A stretch of 64,000 nucleotides of DNA from Azadirachta indica (taxonomy: Eukaryota; Streptophyta; Magnoliopsida; Sapindales; Meliaceae), in the NCBI GenBank assembly GCA_022749755.1, contig CM040451.1:10615871-10679870 (forward strand), in the 5' to 3' direction. This document shows positions 44,198 through 56,299 of this stretch, in pieces. Each line of letters begins with the position of its first letter. Positions within the stretch are counted from its first letter, which is position 1. A program made the position numbers and the translations under genes. The notes under the pieces were generated by a model, which saw only the letters and a program-made list of their open reading frames with translations, was not told the DNA's origin and made no database searches.

Positions 44198-46658
44198 ATG
44201 CCGCAGAGACATTCGAAGAACAATAACGATCTAGCTTTTTTCACGTACGATGAGAAACGTAAGCTCGGATACGGTACGCAGAAGGAGAGGCTTGGCAAGG
44301 ACTCGGTAAAGCCTTTCGATGCTTGCTGCCTTTGCTTGAAGCCGTTCATAGATCCCATGTGTTGCCAGAAAGGTCACGTCTTCTGTAAAGAATGCATTCT
44401 CGAGTGCCTTCTGTCCCAGAAAAAGGACATTCAAAGGTCAGCTACACTTCAGCCATGACTTCATTTTTTTTTTTTTCCTCTTTTTCCATTTCTGTCCGTT
44501 GTTATTTATGTTGGACTGTAAGATGTGGAAATTCGAATGTAGCTATGTGTTAAATTAGTCATATTGGTTAAGACCTGATTGAGTACATTACAATGTTATT
44601 TGGGGAAGCAATATTCAATAGTATTTCATTTTGTTACAATGAAATTGAGTAAAACTAAGACAAGAATTTTTTCGGTGGAGCTTTCAAGAAGAATGTTGAC
44701 AGGCAATCAAAACTGAAGCTTTCAGTAAAAAGTAGAGTGCGCCATTTCTTTTTCAACTTTAGTCAAAACGAACTAGAGTTACTGGATATTAAGGTCACTG
44801 GAACCAAACCAGAGTTACTTGTATAAGTTTTCAATGACAAGTCTATCTGTTTCGACACTGGCTAGTTTGGTGGTTAGCTTATGGATGCTAAATCTGATTC
44901 TGGTCAAAACTAATGATGGTTAATGCTTTACAAGATACAAATTTGAGGCAATGGTAATGGTTATGTGAAGAAAAGAGAGATGAACAAGGGATGTTATTAT
45001 TTGTAGTTTTTGACTTTGAATTGATGAAGGTATGCTTTATTTCTGAAATCCTATTAGATTGGTTGTATGAAGTTCAATATCTAATAGGCCGCCTAATAGG
45101 GGATGATTGGTTGGAAACTGATGACAAATGTCTGTTGGTTTGTGATGGCAATATTGGAATTATCATACATGATAAATGTTTATTCATGTGGTGTCTAGTA
45201 CAAAATTGGATCACTTCAAAATAGTGTGCAACTTATTCCATAAAATGTTTGTTTACTCAATGCCAAAGGTATATGAAGTGACAATTAATTTGATGTTTCT
45301 ACTTCTCTTAATTTTATTACAAATTAAGGAAATTAGAATTTTTGGCCCTAGATTGTCATATTGTCTTTTATTGAAATGTTTCTTCACTTCTCCATGTTTA
45401 CTTTAACTGGATTGGAGATTAGGAAATCACTTTATGGTTTTCCTAGATTCTTTTAGTGCCTTTAATTGGGAAGCTACTGTTGCTGTTGGTAAAAGCTTAG
45501 AAAGCTCATCCCAAAGTTTGTTGTGAAGTATCCAAAAATTTCATATTGCTTTTTAATACTCTGTTGCTTCTCCTCTTTAGGAAAATATAATTTGGTTTGC
45601 TTTAATCAAGCATCATTTTTTACGCATTTTCTACTATTGTTCACAATTCTGTGTTATTTATAAATGATCATTGGACTGTAATAAGGAAGAAAGATTTACG
45701 ATGAAAAACAATTTTTTGTAGTGCAGTGTAAAGCTTGTCCAATAGGCTTTCATCACTTTCTTTTACATATTTTCTAGTATTGGACAAGCGTTATTGTCTT
45801 TTACACATTTTCTACTATTGGACACAATTCTGTTACTTCTCTCTTTCAGATCAATGAAATAGACCTTGTATAGACATTCCTTCATCAAGTCTTAATTAAT
45901 TTTCTGATTAATATTCTTCTTAGCTCAGCTGGTTATGTTTTCAAGTCTGTGCTAAAGAGCTTGTTTTATCTTAATCTGACAGAAAGCTAGCTGCCCAAGC
46001 TGCTCAACAGCAGCAGGAGAAGGAAGAGGAAGAAGAGAAGCTCATGTTGCAGAAAGCCAGGGAGCTCAATGCATTTGATCAGCAAAACCATGGTGCTGTA
46101 CCACAATACAATGATAGAAATCACGGACGAGACAAGAATGGCTTCCATGGGGCGAACAGCGTGAAAGCCACATCTTATGAAGAGGAAGCCCTCCGGACAA
46201 TGAAAGCATTTTGGCTGCCCTCTGCTACACCCGAGGCTCCTGTCAAGGCCGAGGCCCCGTCCTCTAGTACAGTCTGTCCTGAAGGCAAGGAGAAACTGAA
46301 ACTGAAATCCCTTTTCCCTGTCTACTTCACAGAAGACAAAAGCGAAGAGAAGACATCCAATTCTCTTGACAAGTCCTTTATCTGTCCCAGTTGCAAGGTT
46401 ACACTGACCAACACATTGTCACTTGTGGCGCTAAGCTCATGTGGGCATATCTTCTGCAAGAAATGTGCTGACAAGTTTGTGACCGTAGATAAAGTTTGTT
46501 TGGTATGCAATAAGCCATGTAAAGAGAGAAATTTGGTGGACTTGGAGAAAGGAGGGACAGGGTTTGCCGGCCATGGTGATCGACTTGAAGCAAGAGACTT
46601 TAAGCATTTAGGCAGTGGTTCAGGATTGGGGCTGGTCAGACCTGCAACTAAGACATAA
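44198..46658 (+). CDS. CSU1: NOSIP-family RING/U-box E3 ubiquitin ligase, CSU1 type
   Basis: Two exons, 44198-44436 and 45983-46658 (donor GTCAGC, acceptor GACAG), encode 304 aa. The N-terminus (MPQRHSKNNNDLAFFTYDEK) is the near-invariant NOSIP start. It is followed by the first half-RING/U-box (residues 43-69: CCLCLKPFIDP, CQKGHVFCKECI), a Glu/Gln-rich coiled-coil (about residues 81-105), a variable middle, and the C-terminal RING (about 213-257: CPSCKVTL, CGHIFCKKCADKF, CLVCNKPC). It ends with the conserved DRLEARDFKHLGSGSGLGLVRP. The Arabidopsis member, COP1 SUPPRESSOR 1, is a RING E3 ligase that acts on COP1/SPA in seedlings and has splicing-related partners; human NOSIP has E3 activity. 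Length matches the family (about 300-310 aa). The 1.5-kb intron splits codon 80. The gene looks intact. Confidence 0.93.
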
Positions 46659-48359
46659 GGTTTCTAGTTACTTCAATCGTGTGCTAACTTCTCTCGGGCA
46701 TACAAGAAAAGAAAGCGTGTCTTAATTGGCCTCAGCGGCTATGTACGTGGACCGGTATCCTTCTTGTATTGCAGTTTGATCCATCATCTAGTACGTTATG
46801 ATCAATGCATTTTTTATTTCAATAGGATGAATAGATCTTTGTTGATAATAATGTGTCCCTAGATTCTCTCCAATAGTATTTAGTTGTAGGACGCTTGGCC
46901 TATGCCGCTGCATCTCAAATGTTGCTTATTGTCATTAAAATGGGGAGAATGCCCATTGCTCTCTGTTTTTTAAGTCAATGTTTCATTGTTTTTTTATATT
47001 TTTTATAATATTTTATCAGTTTTTTAAATTTTAATTTTGTCTTTTAATATTTTTAATATTTTTAATTTTATTATTTATAAATTAATTAAATTAAAAAGTA
47101 AAATTAAAAAAAAAAAGAATTAGGAGTGATAAAATATTAAAAGTTAATGAAATATTGGCCGCAAAAGTAGAGGTAACAGGCATTCACTCGTCGCAACGGG
47201 ACTTCGTTTAATTTGCTGTTGCAACAACAGTTTTGATGCGCCGGCGGCGCCACCAAGGTCATAAGCAGGGCACATCCCATGAATATTAAAAAAACGGTAC
47301 ATAATTAGTTGTTAATATTCGCAAGGGAAATATTATTCCAATACGAATTGTTCTGACTTCTGACTGTGATGGGCAACCTAACCGAGGAGTCAGTCTTGGC
47401 TAGCGAGCTTTTCACTGGTAACATGACTTCGGTTACAAACTCAGCCAACTTGGGTTGGGTTCTCGTGAAACGTGGGACGATTTCAAAAATCAAGTTCACG
47501 AACAAGTCAACTTGCAGCAAAATGGCTTTTTGCACGTGGGGTGGTTGATATTATTCGAGATAAGAGTCGCACTAAACTTTATTGGAAATAATATTTAACA
47601 AATAACGAGCTTATCTGCATCAAATCTCCACGCAGCCAACGCATGTCCCACTACCAGCTTGGCCCTTGCTGTGCTGTCCACCTCCAACCTAAATCATCAT
47701 TCACATCCACATCCACATCCACATCCACATCCATCCATCCATCCATCCATCCATTCATCATTCCCTTTAATTATATTCTGAAAGCTACCACTATTATTTT
47801 CTATTGTTATCTAAAATTCCAAAATTTGATTATATATCAATTTTCAAATTATTGGTTTATAAGTTATAACCATAAAAAAGAAAAGAATAAAAACAGAAAC
47901 AAAAGCAGCAGTTGCCCACTTTCAAAGGCTGTCAAAAATCCTCAAAAAAAAAAAAAAAATAATAAATAATATTGTTTTTATTATAGGCCGGATTCTTTAA
48001 TTAGGGCGTTAATTTGTTCAGTAATCAAGGGCGGTGGTGGTGCTTGTGAATCTTTCCCATATTTTAGATCCAACGTGGCAACAGCTGTACCGTCAATTAT
48101 CCGCCACCACTGGGCCCCACTTTGTCTACCCCATTAATTGCCCGCCAACGGCTCGAACTTCCTAACACACACATTCGTCACTGTTCCGCTCGCTCAACCC
48201 CATAAAAGCACCCTCTTAAAAACAACTTATTTCAAAAACGCAAAATAAAAAGAGGAAAAAACATATCTCATTTTTAATTCTCCGTTGAAGAAGCAGATAT
48301 TTTTCTCTTATAAAGATAAGCACAGGAAGAGCTGAAACGTAGCCAGGAGGCGGCGTTTG
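46659..48359. other. Intergenic region before the PLAC8-family gene
   Basis: It begins with the 3' UTR of the RING gene. ACATCC and ATCC repeats lie at 47696-47755. Positions 48180-48359 are the likely promoter and 5' UTR of the PLAC8 gene, with a CATAAAAG TATA-like element at about 48200-48207. A 60-codon frame at 47366-47548 shows no features and is not called. Confidence 0.5.
47696..47755. repeat. ACATCC / ATCC microsatellite
   Basis: About five ACATCC units pass directly into about seven ATCC units. It lies about 600 bp upstream of the PLAC8-family gene. Confidence 0.9.
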
Positions 48360-50878
48360 ATGGCGGATATGGAGAGGCAGCAAGAGAAGTTGGTTGCAGA
48401 AGAGGAGGAGAGTTTGCTAGAAGGAATGGCTGTAGTTAATTTTGATTTGCTGTGTTCGACGGTGGCTTTGCAGACTCAGGGGAAATGGACGAAACTGCAG
48501 GGTGAAGATGTCCAAGTTGGTGTTGGTGTTGATGTTGATGTTGATGGAGGTGAGTTCGGCGCCGTTTTGAGGATGTGGGAAGGTGAAGTCCTTGGCTGCT
48601 TTGATGACCGTCGTATCGCTCTCCAATCCGCCTGGTTAGTCCATTGCTTCTCACCTAGTTTTAGGGTCTTTTCTGGAATATTGTTTCTGTTTCCTCAGAA
48701 TATTTTCCATTTCTTTTAATTATTTTACTTCAATAATACCGATAAAAATGAGAAAATTTTTAACCTTTTTGTTAAATCGCTATTGGTTGCTGAAATATTA
48801 AATTTTTGGTAGATTTTTTATTTAATTTGATGAGCTTGTTTATAAGTTATAACAATTCTTGAACTAATCTTAGCGTGTTTCTGTTGGATAAGCCACAGTA
48901 GAAACCGCTTTCAACAAAGGCCGCCTGCAATCCCTTTCTTGTATATAATCTATCAAGTACTTCCACAGAAAGCTTTTAAGGAAAAATCATTTTCTATATT
49001 CTACCAAACATTATAAACTTCTTTCTGTTTTTGGTAATTTCAGAGCAGCTTTAATGATGTGAAAAGCACTTCCATAAGATTTATTGTGCTTGTGAATTAA
49101 AAGTGTATTCGATGTTGCAGTTGTCCATGCTACCGATTTGGGAAGAACATGAGACGGGCTGGTTTCGGCTCTTGTTTTATTCAGGTAAATTTTGCAACTC
49201 TCCCAGAGTGAGAATGACAATTTTTTTGTACTCATGTTTTCTAGCACCCTCAGATGCATTTTTTTTTTTTTTTGGGTTGCATATGAAACTAATTTAGCTA
49301 GACCCTGAATTTCTTATTGTATTTTTGCAGGGAACTTTGTACTTCATTTTCGTCATTGGTGCCCTTCTGAATTTCATTGCTTTCACAGCCACCAAGCGGC
49401 ATTGCTTTTTGTATTTGGCAGTGGCTTTCACCTTTTCCATCGGAGGGTACTTGGGCTTTTTCCGGACACAGATGAAAAAGAAATTCAATATCTTGGTGAG
49501 TGTTTCCATTAATCGTTGTCACTGTTGCTTTAATGGCATTATTATGTTAGGTGCACTGGTTATGTATAATCCCTATTCTTATATTAAGTTTGGTTCCATC
49601 GCTTAATTGAGTACTGATTCATAATAGGTTTTCCATATCAGAGAATTCTGTATTCCATATGATGTGCGTGTTCACAAGATATGGTGTTACAATCACTTCA
49701 AAACCGGTTCCAATTTGTTTGTTGTGTTTAAATTTCCAATTCCACAAGTTGGATACATCCTCCATATATTTCTGTTAACTTTGCATTATCTGTTATCTTC
49801 TGCTAGCCCTTTGTAATGTGAAGAAGGTTGTCTGGTTTTGTTATGTGTTTTCATCATCCTGGTAAGGCTTATCTGTTGCCCACATTTGTTATTGGAACCT
49901 ATAATCAGAGTTTAAGGTCACCGATAATAATGTGAGGTTCAAAACTTACGAGGTTTCTGGGACATTCTTGATTGCCTTATATTTCATTTGTATCATTAAA
50001 ACTATTGGTCCTTGCTCATTTCATCTTAAGTGTAAACATTTATAAGTCATGGCTTCTGCCATGACTATGGTAATGTTTTTATTGTAGTGTCTAACCTTCA
50101 TGGACATTGGCCAATGGATGCACGGTAAATGAAAACCATCCATTTTTTTGGTTTGATAAAATAACCTCCTTTATTGTTCTTCCATATATTGTAATGTGGG
50201 AATCTTGCTAGATTTTGTATCCAATGCCTAGTGCTTGCTCTATCTGGAAATTATGCCTTTTGCTTTTGAGTTATGTTGACATATATTTCATTTCTCTCCC
50301 TATTTTAACAGAATTATGATTGTTTTCAGGGAAGTGATAGTTCCATGGATGACTGCATCTACCATCTTGTTTGTCCCTGCTGCGCATTAAGTCAGGTACT
50401 TTCTATGCAAAACCAATATATTCAGAATTGAGCATGTTGGGGTGATAGAAGATGTTGTTTTGCGGTTTGCTGACTTTAAGATATGGAAGGGGCTTGGTTT
50501 CAATCTAAGTAATGTTTAAGAAACTGTAGATATATATTGTCCTAAAATTTGTTATAGTAGCACTGTAATTTGTTAGAAGTGATGGAGCGTCATTTAATTA
50601 TATGAATGCAACTTCCATGAAAACGTTTCATATTTGGGCACATTGATAATGGGTGTCCTTCTAATATGGAACAGGAGGCTAGAACTTTGGAGATGAACAA
50701 TGTCCAGGATGGCACTTGGCATGGCCGTGGTGATAGAATATGCATAGGCACCTATTGTGAAGGGAATAAAGCCTTATTTGAGCTACACCCAGCTCCTGTC
50801 TCAACTAAGTGTCCTGAGCCCTGCATCATGCAAAACAATGCTGATGTGGTAATTGCTGTTGAACCAGGGAAGCTGTGA
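48360..50878 (+). CDS. PLAC8-family cysteine-rich membrane protein
   Basis: Five exons, 48360-48634, 49121-49184, 49331-49495, 50330-50395 and 50675-50878, give 257 aa with consistent phases and GT/AG junctions. The N-terminal 90 residues are acidic with a Val/Asp/Gly run (VGVGVDVDVDGG). The PLAC8 domain follows: the cysteine block at about 92-113 (CCPCYRFGKNMRRAGFGSC), a hydrophobic stretch with two likely membrane helices (about 116-160, LYFIFVIGALLNFIAF and FLYLAVAFTFSIGGYLGFF), then CPCCALSQEARTLEMNNVQD at about 184-203. The C-terminal 55 residues include two more cysteine pairs and end VEPGKL. Relatives include FW2.2/CNR cell-number regulators and PCR cadmium-resistance proteins. This long-N-terminus subgroup is uncharacterised to my knowledge, so no function is assigned. 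The start is the first ATG in frame. Confidence 0.9.
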
Positions 50879-53800
50879 ATTCAAACCTATTGGTTCTATC
50901 ATCTTGGTATGGCTACTTCATATAAATTACCTACTTCTCATTTCTTCATCTGGGGAGCTATATTTTGCTGGCTGCATTAGTGATCGATTGATATTCCGAA
51001 GTTGGTAGAAGCAACATAAGGAAGCGTGTAGGCCTTTGCTACTGGGCACCCTGCATTTGCAAATCAGGATGGATTGCCAGTTTAAACTCTGGATTGAGAT
51101 GTTTCAAGTCCTTGTACATAGTAGAAACATTATATTTATTTCCGTGGGGTTTTTTTGACCACCCCTTGTCAAACCTCTGTAGTTGTTTGTCATGCAATGA
51201 AAATCAAGTTGTTTTTCTGATTGCCAAATGATTCCAGTTATGCTCCATTTGTCTGTCTTGCTTGATTTCAGATTTAAACATGCATTTCATGATCAACACA
51301 TTTCGATCTCCAGAAATCATCTGTCTAATGGCTGTAAGTAGATCGACTCATTTCCTTCCGCACTCATTTAGTTTCTGTTTAGAACAATATTATACATAGA
51401 AAAATCTAACTGACGAATGTATATGTAACGTATTTAAAAAAAAAAAATTGGATAACTTGAAATGAAATCCCTTCAATACGTTGTGCGAGAAAGTTGAACT
51501 TTAAAATTCTATCGGTTAAATTAATCAGCCCGTATCTTTGTAGTGTTATTTTTATACCGTGCTTCTTTTACTTGGCTTCCTAATATGCCAATGTTCCTGA
51601 AGCTGATTCCTGCACTGACACACACTAATTTAACATATTTTTTCATTAATTATATAAGAGGAAATGCTTGGGGCTTGTTGGATATTATTTTTTAACAAAT
51701 AAATATGGAAGTAGTATTTTGATTTGATATTTTTAAAGTTCAATAATGTTCTTGAAAATTAATCTGAAAATGATAAATATGAATTGTGCCTGGTAAAATT
51801 TTAAACAGTAAAATTTTGCTTCGCTTGTGTAAAACGTGAATTGTAATATTTCACATTTTTATATCATTATAGTCCCTTCTTATTTTGCAACCAACCACAT
51901 GACAACTTTTTTTAAATACAACCTTTTGAATTAGTGCAGCGCAACGCGGTGCAGCAAACACTTCCATTTCTACACCAATATTTTTTAAATAAAAAAAAAA
52001 TGACCCTTGAAAAATGATCTAATGAATAGCCCTTAGATTTGCTTACCACAAATTCAATCCCTATTCAAATTTCCATATATATATATATATATATATATAT
52101 CTTTGAGTTGTATGTATATTTAGGTAGTAGTACTTGAATTCCATATATAATTAGGTAATAATATTTTTGTCTCATATCATCCATTATCAAAATGGAATAG
52201 TTTCTGCCCATAATTAGGATATATCACAAAAGAAACATATCAATACCTAATTAAAAAAATTCTACATCATTCTTAAAAGGTGTTGATCAATTCTTGCTCG
52301 GTCAAACAATGAATCTTACCATATGAGTAATACACATGGAACACAAATATTGCCTTACAATTTTTCGCACAATCATAGTAGTACTTATTGGGACGGGTAC
52401 CTCCTCATACAAGATGAGAAATGCCCCTATTATCTCTAATTAACACACCATCCAAACCATTTCAATGCATCGATCTTAGATTGTCGTTAACAATTAAGTA
52501 AATCTCTTTTCATTCTTTCTTCAAAATATGCATGAACACGAATTAATTAACCATGTTAAATTTTGACCAGAAAATTAACGTGGCTAGTCTTTCATAATTG
52601 GCACGAGGGGATTGGACTTTTGACCGTGTTCAAGGTAAACCTTTGAAAAGTTGTTGAGTTGACTCAACTAAATACTATAGTGATTGTATATAAAGCATGT
52701 GAGAAACGCTCTTCTTGTCGTTACCATGTAGTCTTTCCATTTCCCAAGGTCAATCAATTTCTTCTTCGTAGAAACTCGCAATGCAAATCTCTAATATTCC
52801 AAAGTAAGATCGTCACCATTGGAGATAAAAAAATTTCACTCAAGTGTGAAACGTTTGATCATAAACCGAAGTTTCCATCGCTCTTCTCTCTTCGATCTGC
52901 TTACAGTCTTATAAAAATTATATATATGAAGTATTTTTGTGGTGAAACCGTAGCCCTGGAACGTCCCTTCCAGACAACTACCCCTTTACTAAATTATATA
53001 AGCTGCCAGCTTGTCTTTTCGATCTGCTTGACCTAATTCGTGTCTCCTAAATTAAAGAATTAAATCTTCTTCCTCAGCTTATAATTTAACTAATATAATT
53101 CTCATGAATGAGTGTACATAAATATATATATATATATATATTTATATATTTATATATATCCGAGAACAGATGAACTTCACACGGAGCGTACTGGCTTTGT
53201 CTACTTCAATTTTCAATCTATCAATTCCTCCACAGCAACTTGCTAATTTTAAAATGGTTTTCACATCGTCCAAGGCTTTGATGACATACAATAACTCTTA
53301 CGTCACCAGACACCAAACCGGCCAATCCAGCCATCTTCACAGTAGAAACATGTAGTTAAAATTATTTTATATGAAACGTGTTGACGAAGACCTAATGAAA
53401 ATTCATCAAAAATTTGATGTATGTAATAGGCAAATCTACTCGGTAGTTCATCGCTCGGTTTAGTCAGAAGAGATCTTTGAACGAAAAATGACAAAGGATT
53501 TCCCGTAGACCAGAAACAGTGTGCCAACACTCACACAAGTATTACACCAACATAGCAGTTTCCTAAATCTTTATCATGCAAAGTAGCAAATAACGCAAAA
53601 GTAGAAACATTAATCTTAAAATATCTGAAAGCTTCTTCAAAAGATTTTAAGACAAACTCATTCATATGTAAGACCAATGTCTCATGTTTGCGAGCACGCG
53701 GCCTAATTAATTCATCTCTTACTAATATTTTATCTCCTTTATCTATATATAGAGAGAATCATGAGTAGAAATATTTGCAAATTTGGTGTTAGTCTTGCAA

Positions 53801-54278
53801 AACTCTGTATCCAATTCAAAGGAAAAATTTATCCCAAAACTAACACAAGAAATCAAACTCCTCCTTATAAAAACTATAATATCTTAGTTTATAACATATC
53901 CTAATTTCCTGTTATTCTGTTAATAACCGAAGAGCTGTGTCAAACATTTGACTACAATTTATTGAATGGAATCACTAGTGTATCAACCGTTGTAATATGT
54001 TATTCCGTGATTTTCCAAATAGTACTTGCTCTATCTAATAATATGGCAATGACATGATAATTAATCTCCATTCATTTTGATGTATACATATCATTTATTG
54101 TATTTATTAGAACAAAATTTCTGAAATTTGTGATTGTCCCGATTTTATTAGAATATAAGTTAGAAATTCATAGTTTGTTAAATGATAAAAAATATATATA
54201 TGGATTTTAATATATTAATTATAATTTTGTTTCAGAAGAAGTAATAATTTCTTTTAGAAAGCTCTGATTCCAATTTTT

Positions 54279-54310
<32 letters not shown>

Positions 54311-54622
54311 AGGATCTCCTTACCTTAAAAAGACTCTGTTAGGATCCGAAAGTCGATAAATTAATTAAACTATTAATATTATGTTTATATCGTTAGTTTA
54401 CTAGTCAAAATCCTAATAAAACAATGATGACTTAATAGAAAAAAATTGGAAGAAATATTGTAATATTGAAATATATGACTAAAGTAGCATCTATCAAATA
54501 TTAATATACGTTAAAGGAGGGTCCCTCCACAGAATACATTTGCTTTGTCCTAAAATGTAATTGTAATCATTGGACAATTTAGATATTTAAAAATTATATA
54601 ATATTTCTCTACTGAATCATAT
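50879..54622. other. Intergenic region left of MYB gene 1
   Basis: 3' UTR of the PLAC8 gene to about 51200, then AT-rich DNA. TA dinucleotide runs lie at about 52074-52100 and 53125-53145, and an AAT run at about 54280-54306. From about 52580 to 54690 the sequence is homologous to 60735-62715 upstream of the second MYB gene. This block includes several TTGAC cores, the core of WRKY-binding W-boxes (for example near 52619 and 52657). A 125-codon frame at 52659-53036 is not conserved as an open frame in the other copy, so it is not called. Confidence 0.55.
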
Positions 54623-54694
54623 TATAAATAGCAGCAAGCCCAGTGAACTGCTTTCAGCATAGAGAGTTGAAACTGAGTTTAATTTCCCTTAAAA
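52580..54694. repeat. Upstream half of the MYB duplication, copy A
   Basis: It shares long stretches with 60735-62720, such as TTTCACTCAAGTGTGAAAC (about 52836 and 60990) and the TTATATCGTTAGTT block (about 54385 and 62419). The offset is about 8.0-8.15 kb throughout, which matches the spacing of the two MYB start codons. Confidence 0.85.
54623..54630 (+). promoter_or_regulatory. TATA box of MYB gene 1
   Basis: TATAAATA lies 72 bp before the ATG at 54695. The identical element with nearly the same spacing precedes MYB gene 2. Confidence 0.7.
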
Positions 54695-56299
54695 ATGGTG
54701 AGGGCTGTAGGCTGTGAGAATACATCTGTGAGAAAAGGGTCATGGACTCCTGAAGAAGATCGGAAATTAATAGCATATATCAGGAGATACGGCATTTGGA
54801 ACTGGACTGAGATGCCAAAAGCTGCTGGTATATATATCTGGAAACCTCGTTGATTTGTAATTAAATGATCAAATAAGTAACTGACTAATGAGATTATTTG
54901 ATTAACCCTTCTTGATTTTTTCTTGTTCTAGGTTTGTTGAGATGTGGGAAGAGTTGCCGACTTCGTTGGGTGAATTACCTCAAGCCTGGTATTAAGCGCG
55001 GAAACTTCAGTGAAGAAGAAGATGAAATCATAATGAAGTTACATGAACTACTGGGAAATCGGTGAGCACTAAAAACAATATATATTATTAAGACATTAGT
55101 GATTGGCATATAATTACACGTGTATTTCATAATTGGTTAATTTTCATCAGGATGCTGCTGCTTTCAACTGAATCGTGATGTGATTATAAATTAGTTTGTA
55201 GCATGCGTTGGTAGAAAGTACAGGATCTTTGAAGGATACGCATCTAAACTTAATATGGTCCTTCTTTGTCAAGCTTCTCTTCTCTTGTTTCAAATCCTCG
55301 ATTCATTTAATTGATAATTGAGTCAGTCCATTACAGTTTCCAACACTAGATATATATTTAGTTTCTGCCCTTATATTTATGGTTGTCAGGATAGTTCCAT
55401 GTAAAATGTTATTAACGGTGGAATCTGCTGGGTTTTGTAATAAAAATCTTTTTTATCAATCTTTAAGTTTCTGGAAATATGCAACTCCCAAATAGCTAGT
55501 GTTTCTCAAAGATAGGAATATTGAGGTTGTTTTAATCAAGATCGGATCAATTGAGAATTTGATAGAGATCAATGCTCTGATCAATTTAGTTACTGACTAT
55601 TTTTGTGAATTGATCCGCCAAGATGTTTTAATATTGTTCAACATATACATACGCATTTTAATTTGAAACGCAGTTTCTTAGGATCTCATACACAGACATT
55701 TGTGTCCTCTCTTCACCAGATGGTCCGCTATCGCATCAAGACTTCCCGGAAGAACAGACAACGAGATTAAAAATTACTGGCACACCCGCTTGAAGAAACG
55801 CTCTAAGAAAAACCATGTGCCAAAAACTAAGTCTCTGCAAGGAACTCAAACAGCCAATATTGTTGAACACGACAAGATTAATCCACCTGAACCTGATTTT
55901 TTACTTCCAAATAACAACTCTCCAATAGCATCAAACATAGATGGATGTAACTCTAGCACACCAACTTCCCCACAACTTTCTACTTGTACTGATAATTTTT
56001 CATCATCGTCATCATCAAGTTGTGGTTCAGCCGGTGAAATTTTCGAAAACCTGACCTTAGAATATCAGAACAGTGGTTCATCTGAAACATATGGAGAACT
56101 CCAAAGTTTTTGGGAGCAGCCATTTATGATGGAAGACTTATGCATGATGGATGGTTATGGGACAACACATACAGATCCCGGGTTTATGGTATCAACTTCT
56201 CTCTGGGGACACGAAAATGGTATATTTCCATCATCAGCTTCCTGCTATGAGGCTGAGGATGATCTCTTGGCCTATTCTTTTGATGCATGGATATCATGA
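54695..56299 (+). CDS. R2R3-MYB transcription factor, gene 1
   Basis: Three exons, 54695-54827, 54932-55061 and 55720-56299, encode 280 aa. The 133/130-bp exon pattern is the standard one for plant R2R3-MYB genes. The R2 repeat (residues about 13-63) has the three spaced tryptophans ([25 protein letters not shown]). R3 (about 64-115) starts with the phenylalanine of RGNFSEEED in place of the first tryptophan and continues to [10 protein letters not shown] and [11 protein letters not shown]. The bHLH-interaction signature is not kept: isoleucine replaces its first leucine and alanine its last. The C-terminus is Ser/Asn-rich ([20 protein letters not shown]) and ends acidic ([17 protein letters not shown]), a likely activation region. 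It resembles the MYB13/14/15 stress-response clade, but this is from memory and not certain. It is a nuclear DNA-binding regulator. Confidence 0.92.

Noticed and set aside
52659..53036. 125-codon frame upstream of MYB gene 1
   Set aside because: The homologous DNA upstream of MYB gene 2 does not keep the frame open, so it is probably not coding.
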